This document shows, in pieces, positions 55,480 through 62,928 of a stretch of DNA of 64,000 nucleotides. Below the pieces are notes generated by a model. It was not told where the DNA came from. It made no database searches and saw only the letters and a list, made by a program, of their open reading frames with translations. The first letter of the stretch is position 1. Each line of letters starts with the position of its first letter. Location: IMG/VR virus record IMGVR_UViG_3300017917_003339, positions 28,495 to 92,494 of that record; one strand, given 5' to 3'. Made by a program: the position numbers and the translations under genes. Source of the stretch: a virus.

Positions 55480-56127
55480 TTATTTTCTCCCTTTTAACCA
55501 ACCATCATTTAGATAAGTTTCAAGGTCTTCTTTTTTAATCTTTTTATTAGCACCATCCTTGGTTATCCAACAAGTACCATATTGACTATTTGATTCACCA
55601 ACACCAGTACCTTTTCTTATTTCAGATATCAACTGTTTAGTTTCTTCAGAATGTTTTTTCCCATTCCAATCATAATTAACATTCCTATCAATTTTACCTT
55701 CTTCATATGCTTTTTTAATCGATTTAGACAACGTATCACTTTTTTTCTTATTCCACTCTGGGTCTTGTCTTAAAAGTTTTTGTTTTTCATTTGATTTAAT
55801 AGCATTTAATTTTTGTTCTTCACTAGTAAACCCACGACCACCTTCACCGCCAACAATTAAATTCATACATAAGTACTCTTTAATTAATTCTTTATTAACT
55901 ATCTCACGTTCTCGCTTAGCTAATTTTTCTCTAGTTGGTAAATATTCAAGGATTTCTTTTGTGTGGTTTTCTACGCCATACTTTCTAATTGAATATCTCA
56001 ACCTTTTACCACTTCCCATATAACCATCTTCTAGGTTACACGTACTATGCATCCCTACATAATATTTTCCAGTTACATTACATGTTGTTTTATATATGTA
56101 ATGTATTGTTTTTTCTTTTCTTGCCAT
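55480..56127 (-). CDS. GIY-YIG homing endonuclease, copy 2
   Basis: 215 aa from MARKEKTIHYIYKTT. Same family as 32031-32669: YIYKTTCNVTGKYYVGMHST (GIY-YIG), E-containing KREREIVNKE, and C-terminal KKHSEETKQLISEIRKGTGV. The middle differs (QKLNAIKSNEKQKLLRQDPE). The ATG sits at the end of an 11-bp hairpin. Flanked by two tRNA-His genes. Confidence 0.88.
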   Translation of the reverse strand: MARKEKTIHYIYKTTCNVTGKYYVGMHSTCNLEDGYMGSGKRLRYSIRKYGVENHTKEILEYLPTREKLAKREREIVNKELIKEYLCMNLIVGGEGGRGFTSEEQKLNAIKSNEKQKLLRQDPEWNKKKSDTLSKSIKKAYEEGKIDRNVNYDWNGKKHSEETKQLISEIRKGTGVGESNSQYGTCWITKDGANKKIKKEDLETYLNDGWLKGRK

Positions 56128-56161
56128 TGTCGTATATCTTTTTAATATAAATATACGACAA
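56127..56161 (-). promoter_or_regulatory. Start-codon hairpin with ATATTTATA motif in the loop (GIY-YIG copy 2)
   Basis: Perfect arms TTGTCGTATAT / ATATACGACAA; motif at 56146-56154. Confidence 0.75.
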
Positions 56162-56180
56162 AGTACAAAAAAGTCAAGTG

Positions 56181-56254
56181 GGTGACTGATGGGGTTCGAA
56201 CCCACGGCCTTCTGAACCACAATCAGACGCTCTAACCAGCTGAGCTACAGCCAC
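56181..56254 (-). tRNA. tRNA-His(GTG), copy 2
   Basis: GTGGCTG/CAGTCAC; TCTGA-TTGTGGT-TCAGA. Confidence 0.93.
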
Positions 56255-56261
56255 CATGTTT

Positions 56262-56321
56262 AATTTACTTTCACCGCATTTTTGCGGTGATTATCACCGC
56301 TATTCACCGCATGTGTAAATT
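56262..56321 (-). ncRNA. Stem-closed spacer element
   Basis: AATTTAC/GTAAATT closing stem; inside, GCGGTGAT/ATCACCGC hairpin and a third GCGGTG copy. Confidence 0.45.
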
Positions 56322-56324
56322 TTG

Positions 56325-56415
56325 CGGAGGAGGTGAGACTCGAACTCACACGTCCCTTTCGGGTACCCTCGGTTTTCAAGACCGCTGCCGCTAGGCCAAC
56401 TCGGCTTACTCCTCC
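56325..56415 (-). tRNA. tRNA-Ser(TGA), copy 2
   Basis: Class II; GGAGGAG/CTCCTCC; CGGT-CTTGAAA-ACCG. Confidence 0.94.
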
Positions 56416-56585
56416 GTATTTATAATAACAAAAATTTCAATGAACCCACCTTCTTTTTTAAATTTCAGTTCGCCAGTATATCCACTAGCATCTGCCATTT
56501 TTCTGTACTTGTCAACTATGAGGTCAAAATTCTCTGTTAAGTCGACAGCTTTTTCTCTACCTAAACATTTTACTAATTCACCCAT
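56406..56585 (-). CDS. Small protein overlapping tRNA-Ser, 59 aa
   Basis: MGELVKCLGREKAVDLTENF onward, ending FIEIFVIINTEE. The last codons GAG GAG TAA are the first bases of tRNA-Ser (10-nt overlap). Not recognised. Confidence 0.65.
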   Translation of the reverse strand: MGELVKCLGREKAVDLTENFDLIVDKYRKMADASGYTGELKFKKEGGFIEIFVIINTEE

Positions 56586-56596
56586 AGTCTTAAAAT

Positions 56597-56631
56597 AAAA
56601 AAACCCGACTTAGTTTTAACTTGTCGGGTTT
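56597..56631 (-). terminator. Terminator of small-ORF cassette D
   Basis: AACCCGAC/GTCGGGTT hairpin with T7. Confidence 0.86.
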
Positions 56632-56653
56632 ATGTTTTATATTGTTTTAAGGT

Positions 56654-56755
56654 TTAGGTCCAAGTCCCTCCACCTTTACAATTAGACATACCCGACTCTG
56701 GGTGACTATTGCGTCTCCAATTTCTCGAAATCATATGTATGTTAATTGTTCTCAT
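56654..56755 (-). CDS. Small-ORF cassette D, 33 aa
   Basis: MRTINIHMISRNWRRNSHPE then SGMSNCKGGGTWT. An in-frame upstream extension would cross the promoter at 56793 and is rejected. Own promoter and terminator. Confidence 0.62.
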   Translation of the reverse strand: MRTINIHMISRNWRRNSHPESGMSNCKGGGTWT

Positions 56756-56792
56756 TGTTGTTTTATTTTTAATGTTGTTTTTTAAATTCTTT

Positions 56793-56802
56793 GCAAAGAT
56801 AC
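56793..56802 (-). promoter_or_regulatory. TAnnTTTG promoter (TATCTTTG), cassette D
   Basis: 37 nt before the ATG at 56755. Confidence 0.65.
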
Positions 56803-56844
56803 GAAGACTTTTTATACGAGTCAAGTTTTTTTGCAATTTTTTTT

Positions 56845-56958
56845 CTATTTTTTTCTTTTTACCGTTGCTCTAGAAACTTGAACTGTTTTTCTACTGTTAG
56901 TTGTACCTTTTCTTGTTTCTATAACTCTAGTGTGCGCTTTTCTTTTATGTGTCGGCAT
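56845..56958 (-). CDS. Small basic protein, 37 aa
   Basis: MPTHKRKAHTRVIETRKGTT then NSRKTVQVSRATVKRKK. Very basic, Thr-rich; similar in type to the 50-aa basic protein at 9891. An ATATTTAAT variant lies upstream. Confidence 0.68.
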   Translation of the reverse strand: MPTHKRKAHTRVIETRKGTTNSRKTVQVSRATVKRKK

Positions 56959-57045
56959 ATCGTTTTATATTAAATATGCTTAAAGATAAAAAAGTTTCAA
57001 AAAATGTAAATATTATTTTAATTATATATGACCATTTAAATTTCG

Positions 57046-57354
57046 TTAGCGTTCAATATATTTTTTACCGTTAAAAGAAACTTCAACAAAAGACCATGTT
57101 GGGTTTAATACTTCTTTTAATATTTCATTAACTTTTTCATGAACTTGTGACACACAAAGATTAACCCTTTCATCGGTTGTAACTTCTGGGTTATCATAGT
57201 TTATATTTATTTTAGCAAATGAATATTGACCGATATTTTCATTTAAACTAGTTTCATCAGTATTTTCATTTATCAACCCCTTTGATTCTAAATATCTTTG
57301 TTCAGTCAGCAAATTAGCTTTTTTAATATTTTTAATTTTATCAAATCTTCTCAT
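57046..57354 (-). CDS. Hypothetical protein, 102 aa
   Basis: MRRFDKIKNIKKANLLTEQR, then YLESKGLINE. The start is unlike the LLRE tag but also ends in I-N-E and is followed by a folded C-terminal half. It may be a second kind of N-terminal tag. ATATTTATA motif 14 nt upstream. Confidence 0.72.
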   Translation of the reverse strand: MRRFDKIKNIKKANLLTEQRYLESKGLINENTDETSLNENIGQYSFAKININYDNPEVTTDERVNLCVSQVHEKVNEILKEVLNPTWSFVEVSFNGKKYIER

Positions 57355-57368
57355 ATCAATAATTTAAT

Positions 57369-57377
57369 TATAAATAT
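57369..57377 (-). promoter_or_regulatory. ATATTTATA motif
   Basis: 14 nt before the ATG at 57354. Confidence 0.6.
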
Positions 57378-57386
57378 CATAAAAAT

Positions 57387-57836
57387 TTAAAAAATTTCTG
57401 CTGTGATATAAACTTCATTTGTAGTTCCAACCAATTCTCTTCGTTTGAGCCAATCGTTTAAGTTATTAAGACCCTTGAATTGTTGGCCCCAGATATAACC
57501 ATAACCCAAAGATTTTGGGTAGTCTTTTAGTTTGTTACCCCAGCCTTGTCCTCTCACTGATTCATCAACAGCTAGAAGTAAACCTTCAACACCTATAAGA
57601 CCAACGTATTTGTCTTGTACGTATTGTGATGGCAACTGATGGTTTCCTAGTATATAAACACCCTTTATATTGTCATCATCATCCAACAGCAAGGCTGATT
57701 GTTTCCAATTAGCATTGGCTAGGTCTCTCATATAATAATCAAAACCACCTCTGGAGATTACGTGTTTAAAAAAAGGGAAACTGAAATCTAAGACTTCTTG
57801 AACTTGGTTTAAATTGATACCTTGTTTAATTTTCAT
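57387..57836 (-). CDS. GNAT-like acetyltransferase, 149 aa
   Basis: GLLLAVDESVRGQGWGNKLK (about 84-103) is a GNAT motif A (RGQGxGxxL). Overlaps the cysteine-peptidase-like gene upstream by 11 nt. Target unknown. Confidence 0.75.
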   Translation of the reverse strand: MKIKQGINLNQVQEVLDFSFPFFKHVISRGGFDYYMRDLANANWKQSALLLDDDDNIKGVYILGNHQLPSQYVQDKYVGLIGVEGLLLAVDESVRGQGWGNKLKDYPKSLGYGYIWGQQFKGLNNLNDWLKRRELVGTTNEVYITAEIF

Positions 57837-58305
57837 TTGTTAATATTTCAAAAAATTGATACTGTCTTGGGGACCAAATGTGGTCGAGTTGTTCTTGTGT
57901 GTATTGTATTTGACCGAGCCATGGGTCAAGTATGTTGTATTTTTCGTTATCATACCCATTTACAATTATCCAATGTGGAACCCCTTGTGTGATTGTTCTA
58001 ACAATTGGAATATTTTCAGAATCAATAACACTTTTTAACAATAAGTATGGGTTGGGAGAGTGTACGTATTCAACATATTTCATATCGTACTTCTCAAAGC
58101 CTCTTACCATTCTTTCTGGTGGCGTTCCTACCACCCAATCAGTTCCACAATCTTCAGCGATTTCTTCTATGGGCTTTGTGATAAATACGTCAAAAGGTAA
58201 GTCGTTGGGTTTATTGATTATGTAGTTAAGCGCCATGTACAAACATGTTGGTCCACATGTGTTGCCAGTTGGTTGCTGCTTATAACTAATCGTAATCTTC
58301 TTCAT
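57826..58305 (-). CDS. C39-like cysteine peptidase
   Basis: 159 aa from MKKITISYKQ. QQPTGNTCGPTCLYMALNYI holds the Gln/Cys pair; GVPHWIIVNGYDNEKYNILD then PW holds the His and Asp/Asn, as in peptidase C39-like domains. Transporter parts are absent, so this is a free protease or peptidase-like protein. Confidence 0.8.
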   Translation of the reverse strand: MKKITISYKQQPTGNTCGPTCLYMALNYIINKPNDLPFDVFITKPIEEIAEDCGTDWVVGTPPERMVRGFEKYDMKYVEYVHSPNPYLLLKSVIDSENIPIVRTITQGVPHWIIVNGYDNEKYNILDPWLGQIQYTQEQLDHIWSPRQYQFFEILTNEN

Positions 58306-58672
58306 AATCGTCACCGTAGTTGTCGTACATATCGTCTATATCGTCTTCGTCGTCATCAAAGTCTGAATCATCTTCATCGCCTATGATTTCTTCTAAGAAT
58401 GCTTCATCAATAAATACTCCGAATGAATCACCAAACAATTTTTTAAGTGATTTAGCTTCTTCGTTTGTGATTTCTTTAAAATCGATTCTTGATAAGAAAT
58501 CATCTCCACTTGAAAATTCTAATTCGTCTTGACCCATTGCGTATACGAAAGGCCATGTAATGCTCATCGCGGTTTCTTCAAAGCTATCAACCTCTTTTTC
58601 GGTCATAACGGTAAAACCGTTGATTTCAATATCATCTAACGTGTCAGTAAATGTTACTAAAAATTTTGTCAT
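58286..58672 (-). CDS. Acidic hypothetical protein, 128 aa
   Basis: First ~80 residues folded; the last ~30 almost all D/E/Y. An ATATTTATT motif lies 19 nt upstream. Overlaps the peptidase start by 20 nt. Confidence 0.72.
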   Translation of the reverse strand: MTKFLVTFTDTLDDIEINGFTVMTEKEVDSFEETAMSITWPFVYAMGQDELEFSSGDDFLSRIDFKEITNEEAKSLKKLFGDSFGVFIDEAFLEEIIGDEDDSDFDDDEDDIDDMYDNYGDDYEEDYD

Positions 58673-58691
58673 ATTCTTTTTGGTTTATACG

Positions 58692-58700
58692 AATAAATAT
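58692..58700 (-). promoter_or_regulatory. ATATTTATT motif
   Basis: 19 nt before the ATG at 58672. Confidence 0.55.
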
Positions 58701-58709
58701 ACTAACACG

Positions 58710-59288
58710 TTAGTTGAAATCAAGTTTATTTTTCATAAATTGTTTAAAACGTTCAAAGTCTTTTTTTGAACCTAATATATGAGTTTTATTTGCAAATCTT
58801 ATTGCAAAATCTGCCGAATGTAAAGACAACACAAATTCTAACGATTTTGGTTTATTGATATCAAATGTTTGATATATTAAATCAGCGCCTTCTGGAAATA
58901 TACCACGTTGAAAATCATCAAAAGACACAGCTTTTGGGTTCGATACGTCAATGACAACCGCTTTAGTGTTTCTACCCCAATGATTTACATTTTCTTCATC
59001 TCTATTATTCGTTAAAAATATACCTTCTCTAGCAGTAAAGTCTTTATCAACAAATTTTCTTCTTGGTGCTCTGTCATTGAATTCATCAAAATCGTTATTT
59101 GTACCATGATAAAGAATATTTTTAACTTTACTATTAGGAAAAATAGTTTTTAAATATTCGGAATATTCTTTTGGTGTCCCAATTGAATTAAATTCAGGGT
59201 GTTGTTCATATACAAAATACACACCAGAATCAATGTCATTATTAATGTCATTGACTTTGTCTATCATTTTACGAATATTTTCACTCAT
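58710..59288 (-). CDS. ADP-ribosyltransferase-like protein
   Basis: 192 aa. VKNILYHGTNNDFDEFNDRA (H-G-T), EGIFLTNNRDEENVNHWG and AVVIDVSNPKAVSFDDFQRG match the ART-like domains of phage and polyvalent proteins (H...Y/F...E/D pattern). Catalytic residues beyond the HGT are not certain. Would use NAD+. Immediately downstream of the CCA enzyme gene. Confidence 0.68.
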   Translation of the reverse strand: MSENIRKMIDKVNDINNDIDSGVYFVYEQHPEFNSIGTPKEYSEYLKTIFPNSKVKNILYHGTNNDFDEFNDRAPRRKFVDKDFTAREGIFLTNNRDEENVNHWGRNTKAVVIDVSNPKAVSFDDFQRGIFPEGADLIYQTFDINKPKSLEFVLSLHSADFAIRFANKTHILGSKKDFERFKQFMKNKLDFN

Positions 59289-59296
59289 GTGTTTAA

Positions 59297-60514
59297 CTAT
59301 TTTAATAATTTTTCAAAGTTAGCTGTTTCCATTTTTTGAATGGCTTTACCCAACTCAGGACCTGGTTTCAAGTCGAACTTCTCCATTGCCTCAGGGCCGC
59401 TAACACTAAGTCTGTATTGTTCAAAAGCGTTTAGCAATTTTTCTGGTATGTTTTCTTTCTCACCAAATTCTATAATTTGTTTATCAGAAACACCCGCAGT
59501 TTGTTGCATCTTTTTAAGCAAGTATGCTGTATCAACACTCAACTTTAACAATGAAATCAAAAACACAATAGCTTTGATTTCGTTATCTGAGTATTTCAAT
59601 TCATTTAGCTTTTTTCTTAATAAATCAATATCATTATCCTTTAACAAACTAGCCAATTCAACAATATAACTATCAGCTTTACCAGATTTATTAGTGTACG
59701 CTTTTTTGTTCAATAACATGTTAGGTAATATCCATCTGAATAAATCATATTTATCTAACATTTCCATGTATTTTTTAAGTGATTTAGCTGATATGATACC
59801 TTTAATGAATTCATCTCTTATACGCTCTTGGGAAATATTTTTTGAAGTTTTTGAACCATCTGGATTTATATAAACTGGAAAACCACCTAATCTAGAATCT
59901 TTTTTTAGGGCAGCATCTGTTTCTGGTTCTAAATCTTTCCCAAATAAACCAGCAAATCGTACTGCTCTAAGTATTCTAAGTCTATCTTCACCAAATCTAT
60001 CTTCTGGGGCACCAACTGTTCTAACTGTACCGTTTTTAAGGTCATCAACACCACCTACAAGGTCAACAATTTCTTTTGTATCTATGTCATAGAACAATGC
60101 GTTGATTGTTAAGTCACGTCTTTTAACGTCACCTTCTATGTTGGTAAATGAAACTGCGTCTGGTCTTCTGCCACTAGATAAATCTTCTCTAAATGTTGCG
60201 ATTTCGTATTCCCCTTGGTCTGTAAACACGTTGATAACACCGAATGCTTTACCCGTTGGTAGAGTTCTGAACCCCGCATCTTGCATTATTTCTTCAACTT
60301 TGTCAGGAACAGCGTCTGTTGCTAAGTCAAAGTCTTTAGGTGTTTTACCCAAAAGAGCATCACGCACAGCGCCACCAACCACATATAATTTGTATCCGTT
60401 TTTGGTAAACACCTTTTGGATTTCAATTATATCTGACGGTATCTGGAAGTCGAATTTAATTCTTTCTTCCATGACAAGCCCTTCTCTAAGTATTTGTTTT
60501 ATTTGTGTTTTCAT
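59297..60514 (-). CDS. cca: CTS-tagged CCA-adding tRNA nucleotidyltransferase
   Basis: 405 aa. Tag MKTQIKQILREG, then the class II nucleotidyltransferase core: VVGGAVRDALLGKTPKDFDL, ATFRED, RRDLTINALFYD and EDRLRILRAVRFAG. Repairs or adds the tRNA 3' CCA. The TATCTTTG box ends 4 nt before the ATG, so mRNA may be leaderless; Met15 would give an untagged form. Confidence 0.92.
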   Translation of the reverse strand: MKTQIKQILREGLVMEERIKFDFQIPSDIIEIQKVFTKNGYKLYVVGGAVRDALLGKTPKDFDLATDAVPDKVEEIMQDAGFRTLPTGKAFGVINVFTDQGEYEIATFREDLSSGRRPDAVSFTNIEGDVKRRDLTINALFYDIDTKEIVDLVGGVDDLKNGTVRTVGAPEDRFGEDRLRILRAVRFAGLFGKDLEPETDAALKKDSRLGGFPVYINPDGSKTSKNISQERIRDEFIKGIISAKSLKKYMEMLDKYDLFRWILPNMLLNKKAYTNKSGKADSYIVELASLLKDNDIDLLRKKLNELKYSDNEIKAIVFLISLLKLSVDTAYLLKKMQQTAGVSDKQIIEFGEKENIPEKLLNAFEQYRLSVSGPEAMEKFDLKPGPELGKAIQKMETANFEKLLK

Positions 60515-60517
60515 TTT

Positions 60518-60527
60518 GCAAAGATAC
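60518..60527 (-). promoter_or_regulatory. TAnnTTTG promoter (TATCTTTG), near-leaderless (cca)
   Basis: GTATCTTTGC-AAA-ATG. Confidence 0.65.
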
Positions 60528-60536
60528 GAATTGTTT

Positions 60537-61730
60537 TTAAATAAAAAAATTTCTTAGTGATTTTTTTATTTCATTTAAATTTCTAGACACTTGTTTTTTC
60601 TCTTTTGGTTGTTTAATTCCAAAATCCATTATCTTCATGGCCGTTGGTAAATCTAGATAAGTTTCAATCATTCTATTTACAAAGCTATCATAAATTTCAC
60701 CATCATCGTTAGAATCACCCATATCTCTGTTAGCCATATTGTATAATCTTCCAGCATCCCCACCATAATCTGAATAATCATACATAAGCGGTTTTGTAAG
60801 CACATGCATGAAATTTTCTGAGTCTGAAGGATATGAAAAATCTATAATTATGTAACAATATCCGTTGGTAGAATTTTTATACCAATCTTCCAGATTATTA
60901 GAACTACCTTTTTTATTGTAAGTAAAACACCAAACAGAATTACAACCAATTTGTTTTATACCTTCTGGTCCAGAAACTTCGATAATCATTATGTTACCTT
61001 TGTTGTATTTAACTTTTAACTCATTAGCGTTCTGTTTATCTTGTTTAAGGATTTGTTGTATTTGTTCTCTACTTAAATCGAAACCACCCAATAGACTATC
61101 TTTGTTGTAAAGGAAATCCATTACGTCATCAAGCGTTGTGTTGTTTGTGAATATCTTAGCTAGAATTCTACGTCTGGCATCTTCATTTCTATTGTTTAAT
61201 TGACTAAGATATCTATCACCATTTTCCAACATATCTCTATAACGGTTCATTTCGTTACCATCTCTCTCTTTTCGTATATCAGCTTTCATGTTTCGCTTTG
61301 CGATTGATGGCCATTCGTTAAAAATGTTAATTATCTTTGCGCGCTGAGTTAATGCTCTGATTAAACCATTTGTATCTTGAACACCGTTTATGTTGAATCC
61401 TTTGATTGGAAAGACATTTTTATTATATTCTTTTAATTGGTTGTATAACGGTCTTAATTTTTTTAAGTCTTCAATATTCATAACATCATTCTCTGGTTTT
61501 TCAGTTTCTTGATGTTCTGGGTCAATCTGTTTTAAAGCCCAATCACCAGTTCTATGATTATTCATTAACATTGTATGATAAATGTCAGTCATAATTTTAG
61601 TGTATGGGTCTCCATTGGTGACGCGTAATATTATTTCTCTAACTCTAGGTGATAATTCACCAGAATTAAAATAAACTTTATCAGCCAATTGTAGGTTTTC
61701 TTTAAGTAATTTCTTAATCAGTTGTTTCAT
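60537..61730 (-). CDS. CTS-tagged hypothetical protein, 397 aa
   Basis: From MKQLIKKLLKEN. Helical N-terminal two thirds; the C-terminal part has CNSVWCFTYNKKGSSNNLED then GYCYIIIDFS, similar to the WC segment of the tagged 775-aa protein. Overlaps the upstream tagged gene by 17 nt, so they are co-translated. Confidence 0.78.
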   Translation of the reverse strand: MKQLIKKLLKENLQLADKVYFNSGELSPRVREIILRVTNGDPYTKIMTDIYHTMLMNNHRTGDWALKQIDPEHQETEKPENDVMNIEDLKKLRPLYNQLKEYNKNVFPIKGFNINGVQDTNGLIRALTQRAKIINIFNEWPSIAKRNMKADIRKERDGNEMNRYRDMLENGDRYLSQLNNRNEDARRRILAKIFTNNTTLDDVMDFLYNKDSLLGGFDLSREQIQQILKQDKQNANELKVKYNKGNIMIIEVSGPEGIKQIGCNSVWCFTYNKKGSSNNLEDWYKNSTNGYCYIIIDFSYPSDSENFMHVLTKPLMYDYSDYGGDAGRLYNMANRDMGDSNDDGEIYDSFVNRMIETYLDLPTAMKIMDFGIKQPKEKKQVSRNLNEIKKSLRNFFI

Positions 61731-62925
61731 CTTTTTTAAATGGATTTGTGTTGCCAATTCCGTTGGCCTCATAATACAGGTCCCAATCCAATATTGATTC
61801 GTTGGTAGCTCTAGCGTTTATTTTTGACATAACATCTGATTGTTCATCATCCTTAGCCAGAGCATATAGTTTGTGTATTTTTTTTATCATTTTATCACTA
61901 AAATACTTGAAACGTTTTTCTTCATATTTAAAGAATTGTTGGTAAGAATCGAATTTATCTAAGTTTTTTTGATATTTTTGTATTTCTTTTCTAGCAACTC
62001 TATTCATTTGTAATAACATACTAATAAATGGGTCGTTTAATCTAGCTGAGGATTTGTAGCTTTCAACCTTATGACTTCTGATTAGGTCAAATGTTACTTT
62101 CAATAGTAAACTAATCAATTCGTCTTCAGTCGGTGGAATATCATAACCAGCATCATCTAATATTTTTGCTATGCGTCTTCTATATGGTCTTAAATCGTTT
62201 ATAAGACCTTCTAATGAGAATGAATTTATTTTCTTTAAATTGTTGTAAGTATCATTTGTTTTTAAGAACTCCAAGAATTGTTTTTTGGTAATGTCTAATT
62301 GCTCAATATATGAGGCAACTTCAGTGGCTCTAACAGCATATTCTATTTCTGTCATAAAATACAAATCATGAATGAATTCATCCAATGGTGGTATTTGTGT
62401 TTGTATCTGTGTATAGACTCTATACTCACTATCCGATTGTATTGGCCTAGATTTGATTTTTGTGAGGTCAAAAGCGTGTTTAAGTTCATGAGTTATCGCC
62501 ATTGTAAGTTTAGGTTGTTCTTTTTCCAAGGAAGCAAGAACATCACCAACAGTCGTTGTTGGGCTCACAGCGATGTTTATAAATAATTTTGTTTGACCTT
62601 CTTTATTTATAACAATGTTTCTAAATTTATCTGGGTCAAAACTACTTCGATTTCTTACACTCATACCATATACTACTGGTAACGATGGGTCTGGTCTTTG
62701 GATTGTATTTAAATTGATTTCAAGTTTTATCTTACTAAACACTACATCACCGATTTTATATTCACCTCTTAATGTAGTTTTTTTCTTTATTGCAAAGATA
62801 CTTGCATCAGAAGGTTGTTGTCTAAAATATTCCAATAATTCACCATATACTTGAATTCCAACTTTGGTCAAGTTTTCTGGTACCCCTAGGGCTTCTCTAA
62901 GTAATTGTTTAATTATATTTTTCAT
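61714..62925 (-). CDS. CTS-tagged protein with HExxH motif, 403 aa
   Basis: Tag MKNIIKQLLREAL. ITHELKHAFD (about 144-153) is a zinc-protease motif; EIEYAVRATEV (about 193-203) may supply the third ligand. Related in layout to the 10069-11523 protein. Remaining C-terminus helical. ATATTTATA motif ends 3 nt before the ATG. Confidence 0.8.
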   Translation of the reverse strand: MKNIIKQLLREALGVPENLTKVGIQVYGELLEYFRQQPSDASIFAIKKKTTLRGEYKIGDVVFSKIKLEINLNTIQRPDPSLPVVYGMSVRNRSSFDPDKFRNIVINKEGQTKLFINIAVSPTTTVGDVLASLEKEQPKLTMAITHELKHAFDLTKIKSRPIQSDSEYRVYTQIQTQIPPLDEFIHDLYFMTEIEYAVRATEVASYIEQLDITKKQFLEFLKTNDTYNNLKKINSFSLEGLINDLRPYRRRIAKILDDAGYDIPPTEDELISLLLKVTFDLIRSHKVESYKSSARLNDPFISMLLQMNRVARKEIQKYQKNLDKFDSYQQFFKYEEKRFKYFSDKMIKKIHKLYALAKDDEQSDVMSKINARATNESILDWDLYYEANGIGNTNPFKKDETTD

Positions 62926-62928
62926 ACC

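Noticed and set aside
56756-56836. Upstream extension of cassette D
   Set aside because: Crosses the TATCTTTG promoter and an AT-rich leader; the shorter ORF has a suitable start.
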